From positions 379,549 to 432,868 of the forward strand of contig NZ_HE610958.1 in NCBI RefSeq assembly GCF_000285515.1: a DNA stretch of 53,320 nucleotides, given 5' to 3'. The DNA is from Paenibacillus senegalensis JC66. Lineage in GTDB: Bacteria > Bacillota > Bacilli > Paenibacillales > NBRC-103111. Below are positions 1 to 8,256 of this stretch, in pieces. Each line of letters begins with the position of its first letter. Within the stretch, counting starts at the first letter, position 1. The notes under the pieces are model-generated. The model had not been told where the DNA came from. It made no database searches and worked only from the letters and a program-made list of their open reading frames with translations. Position numbers and translations under genes: made by a program.

Positions 1-345
1 CGAAAGTGTGTGCGAAAGTGTGTGCGAAAGTGTGTGCGAAAACGGTCATGCCATTGAATTCTCAGGCACAACTCCAGCATGAAAATAGCCAAGGTTGGCC
101 AAGGTTGGCGGGGTTCGCGGGACTGTTGCCTGCGCTTTGTACGAAATGTCGTACAAATGCATGGGGTTGAAGCGCGAATACCGGTGTTTTGTGTGAAACG
201 TCGTACAAATTCAGGGGATTGAAGGGCAATTACCCAAGATTTGTATGACAAATCGTACAAACGCAGGGGATTGAGGGTGATTACCCGAGATTTGTATGAC
301 AAATCGTACAAATGCAGGAAGTCAGTGAAAACTGACGACTGGCCC
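1..345 (+). repeat. composite hairpin repeat element, copy A (truncated)
   Basis: The copy opens with a 12-bp tandem repeat (GCGAAAGTGTGT, three units at 1-38). A conserved block around 58-130 follows, containing GCACAACTCCAGCATGAAAA. Then come four hairpin units at 136-157, 188-209, 240-261 and 291-312, spaced 51-52 bp. Each is a 22-nt inverted repeat with arms of the type TTTGTACGA/TCGTACAAA and a 4-nt loop. The loops run AATG, AACG, CAAA, CAAA. The same four hairpins in the same order occur on the minus strand at 21244-21420 and 49539-49715, so whole elements were copied. This copy appears cut at about 315-345, where IS-derived sequence begins, and its 5' end lies outside the window. Function is unknown. 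Confidence 0.85.
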
Positions 346-352
346 GGCTACA

Positions 353-790
353 ATGTGCAAATGGCCACGGAAAAACAGGTTCGTTTTGTTTTACAGCATC
401 CATCAGCGACCTACAGATACGCGCTGCTTCATTCCACATATGGAGCGTTTGGCCGCATCTTCGTTACCCATGCCCAAAACCGTGATTGCGATACGGGCTA
501 TGGTGCCGAATGTCCTTCTGGTATCGTCGGGTTTTCTCCTTCAAATAGTTGCCGTAGAGGATGAGAAAATCAAATCGCGGCTGTTTTTCTTCGCCCACCG
601 CATACTAGTAGTTTTCCTCTCACCTGCGATCTATGCTCGGCGTAAAGTGGAGGTAGAGAACGTGTTCGGTCACCTCAAGGGCAACCGGTCGTTCCGACGG
701 TTCTCTTTACGGGGGCTGAACAAGGTTCACGTCGAGTTTGGGATTATGGCATTAGCCCACAATCTATTGAAAGTGGAGGTATCCGCCTGA
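353..790 (+). pseudogene. IS1182-type transposase, C-terminal remnant with frameshift
   Basis: Only the distal part of a DDE transposase remains. Frame 2 gives HQRPTDTRCFIPHMERLA and PMPKTVIA. The expected DTGYGAE then lies in frame 1, because one G is missing at about 490. Frame 2 resumes with the family-typical tail YARRKVEVENVFGHLKGN, then FRRFSLRGLNKVH and ALAHNLLK (about 630-780). The N-terminal half and the left end are absent, and copy A of the hairpin element abuts it. The family call rests on the YxxRKxxVExVFGxxKxNxxFRRFxxRG tail and is confident. No function is possible as it stands. Confidence 0.8.
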
Positions 791-814
791 CCATTTTCCG
801 GGAAAATAGCAAAC

Positions 815-853
815 AAAAAATGGACGGAACACATTACGGCCCATCCATTTTTT
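815..853. terminator. hairpin at the 3' end of the IS remnant
   Basis: AAAAAATGGA (815-824) pairs perfectly with TCCATTTTTT (844-853). The A-run and T-run make it usable as a terminator in both directions: for the transposase remnant on plus and the small gene ending at 875 on minus. A second short palindrome (ATTTTCC/GGAAAAT) lies at 793-807. It may instead be related to the IS end. Confidence 0.55.
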
Positions 854-874
854 AGTCTCTTCTCAATATCAGAA

Positions 875-1081
875 TTACATATTCAATTGGTGAAAAGAAA
901 TGGGACGATTATCGGTATCGAGCAGTTCCCTTTCCAGCGAACGCTTGAGCTTCTTCTTCAGCTGACTCATCAATTCATTGTCATAGGGAAAGCGTTCCCC
1001 GCTCAGAGCCATCAGCTCTTTAACAGTCAATTGAACCGAAACCGTTTCATTGCCTTTGGGTACTAACACCTGTGTATTCAT
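875..1081 (-). CDS. small hypothetical protein, 68 aa
   Basis: I do not recognise this family. The start chosen is the ATG at 1081 (MNTQVLVPKG), because AGAGGT lies seven bases upstream; the in-frame GTG at 1090 overlaps that ribosome binding site. The first half has a beta-rich look (QVLVPKGNETVSVQLTV). The second half is a charged, probably helical stretch (LMSQLKKKLKRSLERELL). There is no signal peptide or membrane segment. It is monocistronic, with a hairpin at 815-853 just downstream. It could be a small regulator or structural protein; coding potential is supported mainly by the good ribosome binding site and the heptad-like basic helix. Confidence 0.55.
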   Translation of the reverse strand: MNTQVLVPKGNETVSVQLTVKELMALSGERFPYDNELMSQLKKKLKRSLERELLDTDNRPISFHQLNM

Positions 1082-1371
1082 TGTCGTCACCTCTTTAATA
1101 ATAGTTAGTTATTACATTCCCGAATTAAACCAACCATACAACAAAAACGACAAACAGATGAGGCTCGATCCCACTTCTGGAATTAAATTTTTTCTAATTA
1201 AAATTTAACACACCATGTCAGTTTTTTCAAGCCTAAACCATCCAATTTCCCCACTATTTTTAATCGCTTCAAGGTGTCTTCAACCCTTGTTAAAAGAGGC
1301 TTTTTCTACTGTAGTCGCGGCCTTCGACTTGCTTGTGAGCAAATCAGAAGGCCGCAAAAAATGTGCCAAAA

Positions 1372-1863
1372 TTAACGGGTCGGATCATCATTGCGTCGTC
1401 TGTTTCGAAGTCCTGCCAACCCGATGAGGCCAAGCAAGCCTAACCAGCCGTAATCCATCGTATTATCGGCTCGGGTTGCCATACCAACACGGTAAGAGCT
1501 CATATGGGCTGATCTATCCCCATTACCTGGAGTCTGATTCGTATAGGTGCTGCGGTACCCTCCGTTGCCGTTGCGGTCAACTGTACGGCTCGTGCGGTTA
1601 ATCTCGGTAGTTCTGTCATTCACGGGATTAAGCCCATTGCCTGTTTCGAAGGGAGCATTCATGCTTCTGCCCGGAACCAAGCCCTCACCACGGGCAGTAG
1701 TCTGATTAGTCAAGTTCGCTGCCCCGGTGTTAGTGCCCGCTGTACTTACGGTGGTAACACCTGGAGTTGATGTTCCGGCAGGATCGTTAACAGCGGCACC
1801 AGCCGGCACTGCAAACGCAAGAGTCAGGGCCAAAGCAGCCGTGCACAGACCAGTTTTCTTCAA
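1372..1863 (-). CDS. exported WGxxGxxG-type C-terminal anchor protein, 163 aa
   Basis: The start is placed at the TTG at 1863, behind AAGGGGG about seven bases upstream, giving MKKTGLCTAALALTLAF as a clean signal peptide with cleavage near AGAA. The longer reading from 1917 would put a poor N-terminus in front of it. The mature part is a low-complexity Thr/Asn/Gly-rich linker (about residues 28-135). It ends in DYGWLGLLGLIGLAGL followed by RNRRRND: a WGxxGxxG-type hydrophobic segment with a basic tail, as in CTERM-like sorting signals. The protein is therefore probably exported and held in the membrane by its C-terminus. No catalytic motif is seen and the role is unknown. Confidence 0.75.
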   Translation of the reverse strand: MKKTGLCTAALALTLAFAVPAGAAVNDPAGTSTPGVTTVSTAGTNTGAANLTNQTTARGEGLVPGRSMNAPFETGNGLNPVNDRTTEINRTSRTVDRNGNGGYRSTYTNQTPGNGDRSAHMSSYRVGMATRADNTMDYGWLGLLGLIGLAGLRNRRRNDDPTR

Positions 1864-2571
1864 AGATAATTCCCCCTTGACGGTTATAAAATTAAGGCAC
1901 CTGCTTATTTTCCTCATGAAAGCTCTAATGTATTCTCCCCTGTTAGCTGGAAAATGTCTTGATACAATATTGGCTCAAAACTTAAACTAGCGGTTGACAA
2001 CAAAGGAGGAAATCACTACGGGGAATGAGGGGACCTCCGATCGCTGTTAGCATATGCTCCCGAAGTACGCTTCCTTCCAGAAAGCGTTGACCCCAGATTT
2101 CTTCGCCTCAGCGGTTGAAATCCGGTGGCAAAGGCGAACGCTTCCACGCTCCCGAAATTGCTTTCCTTCGGAAAGCTTTGACTCCCTCTTCCCCTCCGCT
2201 GCTGCTATCTTATACTGTCAACCTCCAATTATTAGAGTGAGCCACAATATTAGCATCTCAGCCAAAAAAGCTTTGTGCCAATAGTTGCTTTATTTATGTC
2301 CAAGCTTTTTGCCTTGAATTTCCATCAATCATGGACGGTTCAACCTTGTTCAAGCAAAGCGGACATTTATCTGCCAAAAAGGGGCAGCAGTCGCATTTTT
2401 AGTCCAGATAAGCTACAATAAAATTGCTTTACCCTACAGCATTTTGCCTAAATCCAAGCGAAGCTTGTAATCGTATAAGATATAGATAATTAAGGTTTTT
2501 TACACTCGTTACCGTTATGGATGAATTATTATGGGCAAGGTGCTTACTATCCTAGAAGGGGGCTTTGGTCC
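1864..2571. other. intergenic region without a supported gene
   Basis: The 700 bases between the exported protein and ytqA hold no convincing gene. At 2040-2200 there are degenerate inverted pieces (CTCCCGAA..., CTTTCCTTC.GAAAGC) that look like decayed repeat DNA. The reading frame at 2054-2284 has atypical composition and no ribosome binding site. AT-rich sequence at 2400-2515 probably carries the ytqA promoter, but no clear -35/-10 pair could be fixed by eye. Confidence 0.5.
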
Positions 2572-3552
2572 ATGCCAACATTAACAGAAGCACCCCTGTT
2601 ATGGGGAGATAAACGATTCCATACCTGGAACTACGAAATGCGGGAGCAGTTTCAGACCAAGGTATTTAAAGTAATGCTGGATGCCGGCTTCACCTGCCCG
2701 AACCGGGATGGGAATTTGGCTATTGGCGGCTGCACCTTTTGCAGTGCCAGGGGCTCTGGGGATTTTGCAGGCAGAAGAAGAGACGACCTGGTTACCCAGT
2801 TCAACCAAATTCGCGACCGCCAGCATCAAAAATGGCCGGACGGCAAATATATCGGGTATTTTCAGGCTTACACCAACACTTATGCGCCCGTAGATGTGCT
2901 GCGGGATTATTACGAAGTCATTCTTGAGCAGCCTGGAGTTGTCGGGCTGTCCATTGCTACAAGACCGGATTGTCTGCCTGACGATGTGGTAGAGTATTTG
3001 GCTGAACTTAATGAACGAACTTACCTGTGGGTAGAAATGGGCTTGCAAACCGTTCACGAAAAAACATCCGCCCTGATCAATAGAGCCCATGATACTGATT
3101 GTTATCTCGAAGGTGTAGCCAAGCTGCGCAAGCACAATATCCGCACCTGCGCACATATCATCTACGGGTTGCCCGGGGAAACTGAAGATATGATGCTGGA
3201 AACAGGCAGACAAGTAGCGGAAATGGACGTTCAAGGCATTAAAATCCACCTGCTCCACCTTATGCGCAAAACGCCGATGGTCAAGCAGTATGAGGCCGGG
3301 CTGCTGAGATTTCTCGAGATGGATGAATATATTAAGCTCGTTGTAGATACTCTGGAAATGCTGCCTCCTGAAATGATTGTTCACAGGCTTACCGGGGATG
3401 CGCCAAGGGAGCTTCTTATCGGGCCAATGTGGAGTTTGAAGAAATGGGAGGTCCTGAACGGGATTGATAACCTGCTAAAGGAAAGGAATACTTGGCAGGG
3501 CAGAATGTGGAGGGATAACCTCCGAAATTCTCCCGCTCCTTCTATTATATAG
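2572..3552 (+). CDS. ytqA: YtqA-type radical SAM protein (TIGR01212 family), 326 aa
   Basis: This is a radical SAM enzyme of the TIGR01212/YhcC-YtqA group; the substrate is not established. Visible signs are FKVMLDAGFTCPNRDG, the cluster-binding cysteines in GGCTFCSARGSGDF, and the family phrase HIIYGLPGETEDMM. The start is set at the ATG at 2572 (MPTLTEAP), because AGAAGGGGG lies eight bases upstream. The in-frame ATG at 2521 has no ribosome binding site and would add 17 residues not expected in the family. The next gene is the MnmM methyltransferase, the same order as ytqA-ytqB in Bacillus subtilis. A 19-bp tandem repeat starts at the stop codon. Confidence 0.9.
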   Translation: MPTLTEAPLLWGDKRFHTWNYEMREQFQTKVFKVMLDAGFTCPNRDGNLAIGGCTFCSARGSGDFAGRRRDDLVTQFNQIRDRQHQKWPDGKYIGYFQAYTNTYAPVDVLRDYYEVILEQPGVVGLSIATRPDCLPDDVVEYLAELNERTYLWVEMGLQTVHEKTSALINRAHDTDCYLEGVAKLRKHNIRTCAHIIYGLPGETEDMMLETGRQVAEMDVQGIKIHLLHLMRKTPMVKQYEAGLLRFLEMDEYIKLVVDTLEMLPPEMIVHRLTGDAPRELLIGPMWSLKKWEVLNGIDNLLKERNTWQGRMWRDNLRNSPAPSII

Positions 3553-3643
3553 GCAAGGCTGGGCTATATTGGCAAGGATCAGCTGTACAGGCAAAGTTCA
3601 GCTATATAGGCATGGTTCAGCTTGCTAGGCATGGTTCAGCTTA
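3551..3643 (+). repeat. 19-bp tandem repeat, five units
   Basis: Five imperfect units of the form AGGCAWGGTTCAGCTWKMT run at 3551-3569, 3570-3588, 3589-3607, 3608-3626 and 3627-3643. The last two are nearly identical. The array begins at the ytqA stop codon, inside the ytqA-mnmM intergenic gap. The copy number is likely to vary between strains. Confidence 0.85.
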
Positions 3644-3745
3644 AGCGAAACGTTAGCCGCAAGCCGCCTAGAAAGATAAGGTTTACCTTGCCTCTAGACA
3701 AGATCTGGAAGATTCGTTAGTTTACTCAAGCCAAGGAGGAAGTCT

Positions 3746-4333
3746 GTGGGGTTTATCTCAATACTAGGCTGCGCCCAAAAACTGGTGTCGGAAAGGGTTC
3801 AGCCAGGCGAACCGGTAATCGATGCAACCGTCGGTAATGGTGTCGATACGCTGTTTTTATCTAAGCTGACAGGCTGTAAGGGAGAAGTATACGGGTTTGA
3901 TGTGCAGCAGATCGCACTTGAGAAAGCAGCTCGAAGGTGGCAGCAGGATCCAGGCAAAAAAGCTGGGGTTCATTGGCTGAACTGCTCCCATGCAGAGATG
4001 AAAAGCATTGTATCTCCCCATCATCATGGCCACATAGCGGCGATCATGTTCAATCTCGGTTATTTGCCCGGTGCTGATCCTGGCACGATTACTCTTCCCG
4101 CCTCAACACTTGCCGCACTGCAATCTTCTGTTGAGCTTTTACGCATCGGCGGTATCTTGACTGTAGTCCTGTACACCGGTCATCCTGGCGGGCAGGAAGA
4201 AGCCGACGCCGTGGAGGAGTGGGCGGCAAAGCTCAACCCTAAATCGTTTCAAGTCATTAAATACGAGAGAGTGAATCAATCCAAGCGCCCTCCTTATTTA
4301 ATTGCAGTAGAGAAGGTAGCGCCCTGCGATTAA
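3746..4333 (+). CDS. mnmM: tRNA 5-aminomethyluridine methyltransferase MnmM (YtqB)
   Basis: A class I SAM-dependent methyltransferase of 195 aa. YtqB-type proteins of Gram-positive bacteria methylate nm5(s2)U34 of tRNA to mnm5(s2)U, doing the job of the MnmC methyltransferase domain. Motif I is DATVGNGVDTLFLSK (about residues 26-40), the acidic residue closing strand 2 is in VYGFDVQQ, and the catalytic-region motif is FNLGYLPG (about 108). The start is GTG at 3746 with AAGGAGGA six bases upstream. It lies downstream of ytqA as in B. subtilis, separated by the repeat array. The family call is firm; the substrate comes from the characterised homologue. Confidence 0.88.
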   Translation: MGFISILGCAQKLVSERVQPGEPVIDATVGNGVDTLFLSKLTGCKGEVYGFDVQQIALEKAARRWQQDPGKKAGVHWLNCSHAEMKSIVSPHHHGHIAAIMFNLGYLPGADPGTITLPASTLAALQSSVELLRIGGILTVVLYTGHPGGQEEADAVEEWAAKLNPKSFQVIKYERVNQSKRPPYLIAVEKVAPCD

Positions 4334-4471
4334 AGTTTGTGCAGAATTTCATTATCACTATTTCTGCTATGTCTTACATTTACTATATATTTCAAGACAC
4401 CCTTTCACAAGGAATTGCTACTTTATAAATAGGAAGAGACAGATGAAATTTTGATGAAAAGGAGAGTCGCC

Positions 4472-5437
4472 ATGCAGCTTTATCCGTTAAAATTTCAGCC
4501 GGAATTGAAAGAACGCGTTTGGGGAGGGCGTTCATTGGAGCGCTTTGGCTTACAGCTTCCCGCAGGACCTATCGGCGAGGGGTGGATGATTGGAGATCAC
4601 CCTCATGGTACGACAACGGTCAAAAACGGAGCTTACTCCGGATTGAAGCTGAGCGAGCTTCGTCAAAAGCTGGGAGCGGCTCTGCTGGGAGACAAGGGTG
4701 CCGCCTCCAAGAACGGACAGTTCCCGCTGCTTGTCAAGCTTCTCGACTGCGAGGACGATTTGTCCGTCCAGGTTCATCCCCATGACGACTACAAAGGACT
4801 GCCGGAGGGAGAACTGGGCAAGACCGAAATGTGGTACATTCTCGACGCGAAACCGGGTGCCAAAATCATTTATGGGCTTAAACCGGGCATAGATCGCGAC
4901 CAATTAAAACAGGCAATCAACGAAGGCAGAATTATGGACTGTCTGCAGGAAGTGCCTGTGCAGGCCGGGGATTCTTTTTATATACCTGCCGGAACGGTAC
5001 ATGCCCTCGGTTCGGGAGTCCTTGTCGCCGAGGTTCAGCAAAATTCGGATACCGTATACCGCCTATACGACTATAATCGCCCTGGACTTGACGGCAAGCC
5101 CCGCGAACTGCATATCAAGGAGTCACTGGAAGTCATCGCTTATGATGGTACCGGCGCAACCCGCATGACCACAGAAATTAGCAAGCCTCATGAATGGCTG
5201 AAGCTAGCCCATTCCCCCTATTTCATCGTGGAAAAAGGAGTGCTGGATGGAAGCTGGGCACTAGCCACCTCCTCAGACAGCTTTGTTATCCTGATAGTGG
5301 GCGAAGGCCAGGGATCAATTCATTGGGGCGGGGAAAGCCTTCCCCTAAATGCAGGTGAATGCCTGCTGCTGCCCGCCCAACTGGGCGCCTACCGCCTGGA
5401 AGGAAAGGCTACGCTTCTTCGCAGTTATTTACCCTAA
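4472..5437 (+). CDS. manA: mannose-6-phosphate isomerase, class I
   Basis: A zinc cupin enzyme interconverting mannose-6-phosphate and fructose-6-phosphate. The 321-aa length is usual for the short Firmicute form. Zinc-site motifs are visible: QVHPHDDYK (about 92-100), KTEMWY (about 110-115) and GTVHALGSG (about 172-180), followed by QQNSDTVYRLYDYNRPG. The ATG at 4472 is chosen over the TTG at 4451 because AAGGAGAG stands five bases before it and the protein then begins MQLYPLKFQPELKERVWGG, as expected for the family. It stands alone, with an SelO gene converging from the other side, so no operon partner points to a special substrate. Confidence 0.93.
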   Translation: MQLYPLKFQPELKERVWGGRSLERFGLQLPAGPIGEGWMIGDHPHGTTTVKNGAYSGLKLSELRQKLGAALLGDKGAASKNGQFPLLVKLLDCEDDLSVQVHPHDDYKGLPEGELGKTEMWYILDAKPGAKIIYGLKPGIDRDQLKQAINEGRIMDCLQEVPVQAGDSFYIPAGTVHALGSGVLVAEVQQNSDTVYRLYDYNRPGLDGKPRELHIKESLEVIAYDGTGATRMTTEISKPHEWLKLAHSPYFIVEKGVLDGSWALATSSDSFVILIVGEGQGSIHWGGESLPLNAGECLLLPAQLGAYRLEGKATLLRSYLP

Positions 5438-5735
5438 AAATGTTCGCTGCATCCATAGCAATAGCCACACGGCGGTCAGTCGGCCACATGCAGTTCGCCC
5501 GTTGTAAATGATGACTCTATCGTCGCGCGATTGTAAGTGGTACTGCACTGCCAGTGGCAGCTGCTGTACTTGGACTTGGCTATACCGAAATCATATTAAA
5601 ATGCCCGTCATCCCCATTTGCACTGCCCCGTCAGCTAAACAGTTAAAATTATGACTGATTAGTATATTGGGGAGCGTATCCATTTGGAGGCGACGGGCTT
5701 TAATTGCCTGAGCCGCTGCTGCCAGGATACCCGGG

Positions 5736-7211
5736 CTAAGTCCCGCAGTAAGTGCGGTAGGGAACCTTGGAAGGCGCCGGCGGCTCGGCATATTCAGCTT
5801 GCTCAGGAGAATGTTCATACGGGTTGGCTAACACCTTGAGCAGCTTTTCCATCACGGTGTAATCTTCATGTTCCACCGCCGCTTCAAGAGCTTCCTCCAC
5901 CCGGTGATTACGGGGAATGACCGCAGGATTATGCGATTTCATGAGCGCCATTGTTTTCTCCGAAGACTCCTGCTGCCGTTTCAGCCTGGCCTGCCAGCGC
6001 GCATACCAATCTGCAAACTCACTGCAGTCCGGCAGCGCATTCCCTTCTGTTGTGCCAAATGTGAGGGCCAAAAAGGTGTTCGTATAATCAGCCTCATGCT
6101 TATGCATCAAGGACAGCAATTCCTTGACCAGCTCCTCATCTTCGGACTCCTCCTGAAAAATACCAAGCTTGGCTCTCATTCCGGAAAGCCAATGCTCGCG
6201 GTAATACTTGCCAAAAGCTGAAATTTCCTCTTCAGCTTTTTTAATCGCCTTTTCTTGATCTTCATCCAACAGCGGCAGAAGCGCTTCAGCGAACCGCGCC
6301 AAATTCCACGAAGCAATATAAGGCTGGTTACCGAATGCATAACGGCCTTGCCGATCAATGGAGCTAAATACGGTTGCCGGATCGTAGCTATTCATAAAAG
6401 CACACGGACCATAATCGATTGTTTCTCCGGCAATGGCCATGTTATCAGTATTCATCACACCGTGGATAAAACCAACCAGCTGCCAACGAGCAATAAGTGA
6501 AGCTTGACGCTTGATAACTTCCCTCAAGAACGCTAGGTAACGGTCCGTTTCCTTGACTGTATCAGGAAAATGCCGTTCCATTGCATAATCAGCCAAAGCC
6601 TGAACGTCTTGGGACGATCCCCAATTGGCAGCATATTGAAAGGTGCCGACCCGAAGATGACTTGCAGCTACCCGTGTAAGAACAGCACCGGTCAATTCAG
6701 TTTCCCGGTACACCGGCTCCCCGGTCGTAACGACAGCAAGACTGCGAGTCGTCGGAATCCCCAGGGCATGCATAGCTTCGCTGATGATATACTCCCGCAG
6801 CATCGGACCAAGCGCTGCCCGGCCATCTCCCCCCCGCGAGTAAGGGGTTCTTCCCGAGCCCTTAAGCTGAATGTCAAAGCGCTCCCCGCCGGGAGTTATC
6901 TGCTCACCCAGCAGCAAAGCCCGTCCGTCACCCAGCATGGTAAAATGGCCAAACTGATGTCCGGCGTAGGCCTGCGCCAGGGGCGAAGCACCTTCCGGAA
7001 TTTCGTTGCCGGCTAAGATCGCTGTCCCTTCTCGGCTGCGCAGAGCTTCAGCGTTCAATCCTAACGTTTCAGCCAACCGATCATTCAGCAGGGCTAACTC
7101 CGGAGAATTTACCGGGTTCGGATCTAGCCGTGTAAAAAATAAATCAGGCAAGCGCGCATAGCTATTGTCAAACTTCCAGCCTGCATTGGCAGGCGCATAA
7201 TTTTCTGCCAT
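5736..7211 (-). CDS. selO: protein adenylyltransferase SelO (YdiU, UPF0061)
   Basis: SelO is a pseudokinase-fold enzyme that transfers AMP from ATP to Ser/Thr/Tyr of target proteins and is linked to redox stress. Family phrases are [52 protein letters not shown], and the metal and catalytic segments [13 protein letters not shown] and DYGPCAFM. The 491-aa length is normal. The protein ends YCGT, so a cysteine sits three residues from the end, where animal SelO carries selenocysteine; no in-frame UGA is involved. ATG at 7211 follows GGAAAGGAG. It converges with manA; the gap 5438-5735 shows no further gene. Confidence 0.93.
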   Translation of the reverse strand: MAENYAPANAGWKFDNSYARLPDLFFTRLDPNPVNSPELALLNDRLAETLGLNAEALRSREGTAILAGNEIPEGASPLAQAYAGHQFGHFTMLGDGRALLLGEQITPGGERFDIQLKGSGRTPYSRGGDGRAALGPMLREYIISEAMHALGIPTTRSLAVVTTGEPVYRETELTGAVLTRVAASHLRVGTFQYAANWGSSQDVQALADYAMERHFPDTVKETDRYLAFLREVIKRQASLIARWQLVGFIHGVMNTDNMAIAGETIDYGPCAFMNSYDPATVFSSIDRQGRYAFGNQPYIASWNLARFAEALLPLLDEDQEKAIKKAEEEISAFGKYYREHWLSGMRAKLGIFQEESEDEELVKELLSLMHKHEADYTNTFLALTFGTTEGNALPDCSEFADWYARWQARLKRQQESSEKTMALMKSHNPAVIPRNHRVEEALEAAVEHEDYTVMEKLLKVLANPYEHSPEQAEYAEPPAPSKVPYRTYCGT

Positions 7212-7350
7212 GATATCTCCTTTCCTCCGGCGCTTTGCTCCGTCGGTAATTACATTAGATTATAGACACGCAAGCCCCAGCGACGCAACTGATTAGATCT
7301 TTTGTAACAGTTGGGCGGCAGGCTGTGAGGTCTTTTACCGCTTGCTATAA

Positions 7351-7537
7351 ATTGTAACGCTCGCCATGGTCCTTAAATGAGCAAAATCAGAGGGATAAAA
7401 ATTGTAACGCTGCCATCGTCCTTATTATGCTTCAGACCACGGTTATCGAGACTAATTGTCACAAATAAGAGCGAGGAGGAGCGTTAGAAATCAAATCCCT
7501 GCTTTTTCGGCCAAATAAGAGCGAGGGCGAGCGTTAG
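7351..7537. repeat. REP-like cluster: two direct pairs in inverted orientation
   Basis: Two copies of ATTGTAACGCT(C)GCCAT.GTCCTTA start at 7351 and 7401. Two copies of AAATAAGAGCGAGGRSGAGCGTTAG start at 7463 and 7513. Spacing is exactly 50 bp in both pairs. The second motif is close to the reverse complement of the first (ATAAG...AGCGTTA), so the cluster could fold back on itself. It lies upstream of selO in DNA without a gene. Confidence 0.65.
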
Positions 7538-8137
7538 CTCGGGGGCTTCGCTGGGCATCTTAGCAAGGCATTGTGCAGGATACCCCGCCGCTTGATCTGT
7601 CGCCGTTTAATGTAGTATAGACAATGGCAACGGGGGTATCACATATCGGTAAAGCTGGTGGACATTGTATTTGGATACGGGATACGCATACCGCTTGTCT
7701 TATGTTATCAGCATATCGTTTGCGTATTCTCAAGCATCGCTTGTCTTATGCTCTCAGCAAATCGTTTGCGTATTCTCAAGCTTATGCTCTCAGTATTACA
7801 TTTGTTTTATACTTCCGAGCATAACGTTTTCTTGTAATGCTTGCCATGCAAACCCGTCAAACACTTCAAATCCATACGCTTACTCAACCGCGTCCGCATC
7901 GTGCTTAGTGCGCTATCTCGTATAAAAGGCAAGTGCGCATTTTGTACAAAATATAAGTGCGCAGCACTTTTTCACCGCTCCTCTTAAGATGCTGCCCTGA
8001 AAGTCTTCCTGCGCCATGTATATCTTGACATAAGCTTTGCAAATGAATCGAGTCTTGTGAACATTACCCTCCGAACCTGCAGGTGAATCTTCTTTAATGT
8101 GTCCCTTACCGCTTACCGCAATAAATAGGAGCCAATT
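7538..8137. other. intergenic region with 46-bp direct repeats
   Basis: No gene is supported here. A 46-bp direct repeat begins at 7694 and 7740 (core TCGTTTGCGTATTCTCAAGC), with a degraded third unit from 7781. The short reading frames over 7624-7925 consist of this repeat, and the one at 7913-8140 has neither family features nor a good ribosome binding site. Confidence 0.55.
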
Positions 8138-8184
8138 CAAAAGAAGAACTCCAGGGACTTGTCATACCCCCATGGAGTTCTTCT
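8138..8184 (-). terminator. Rho-independent terminator of the minus-strand operon
   Basis: A perfect 12-bp stem, AGAAGAACTCCA (8142-8153) with TGGAGTTCTTCT (8173-8184), is followed on the minus strand by a short T-run. It lies about 70 bases past the stop codon of the GDPD gene at 8257 and probably ends the transcript that starts at the binding-protein gene. Confidence 0.75.
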
Positions 8185-8256
8185 AACTTTACACAATGTT
8201 GATGTTAATCCAGCTTATCATTTAACGTCAGCCATTTCTGTGCGCTGCTGTTTACC

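Noticed and set aside
136-312. Regular repeats with roughly 30-bp gaps considered as a CRISPR array
   Set aside because: The gaps are themselves related sequence, not unique spacers. The repeats are palindromic with varying loops, the same units recur at two other loci, and no cas gene is present.
2054-2284. Open frame of 76 codons
   Set aside because: It has no ribosome binding site and overlaps degenerate inverted repeats.
2599-3384. Minus-strand 261-codon open frame
   Set aside because: It is antisense to the conserved radical SAM gene ytqA.
7624-8140. Three short open frames
   Set aside because: Two are made of 46-bp repeat DNA. The third lacks a ribosome binding site and family features.
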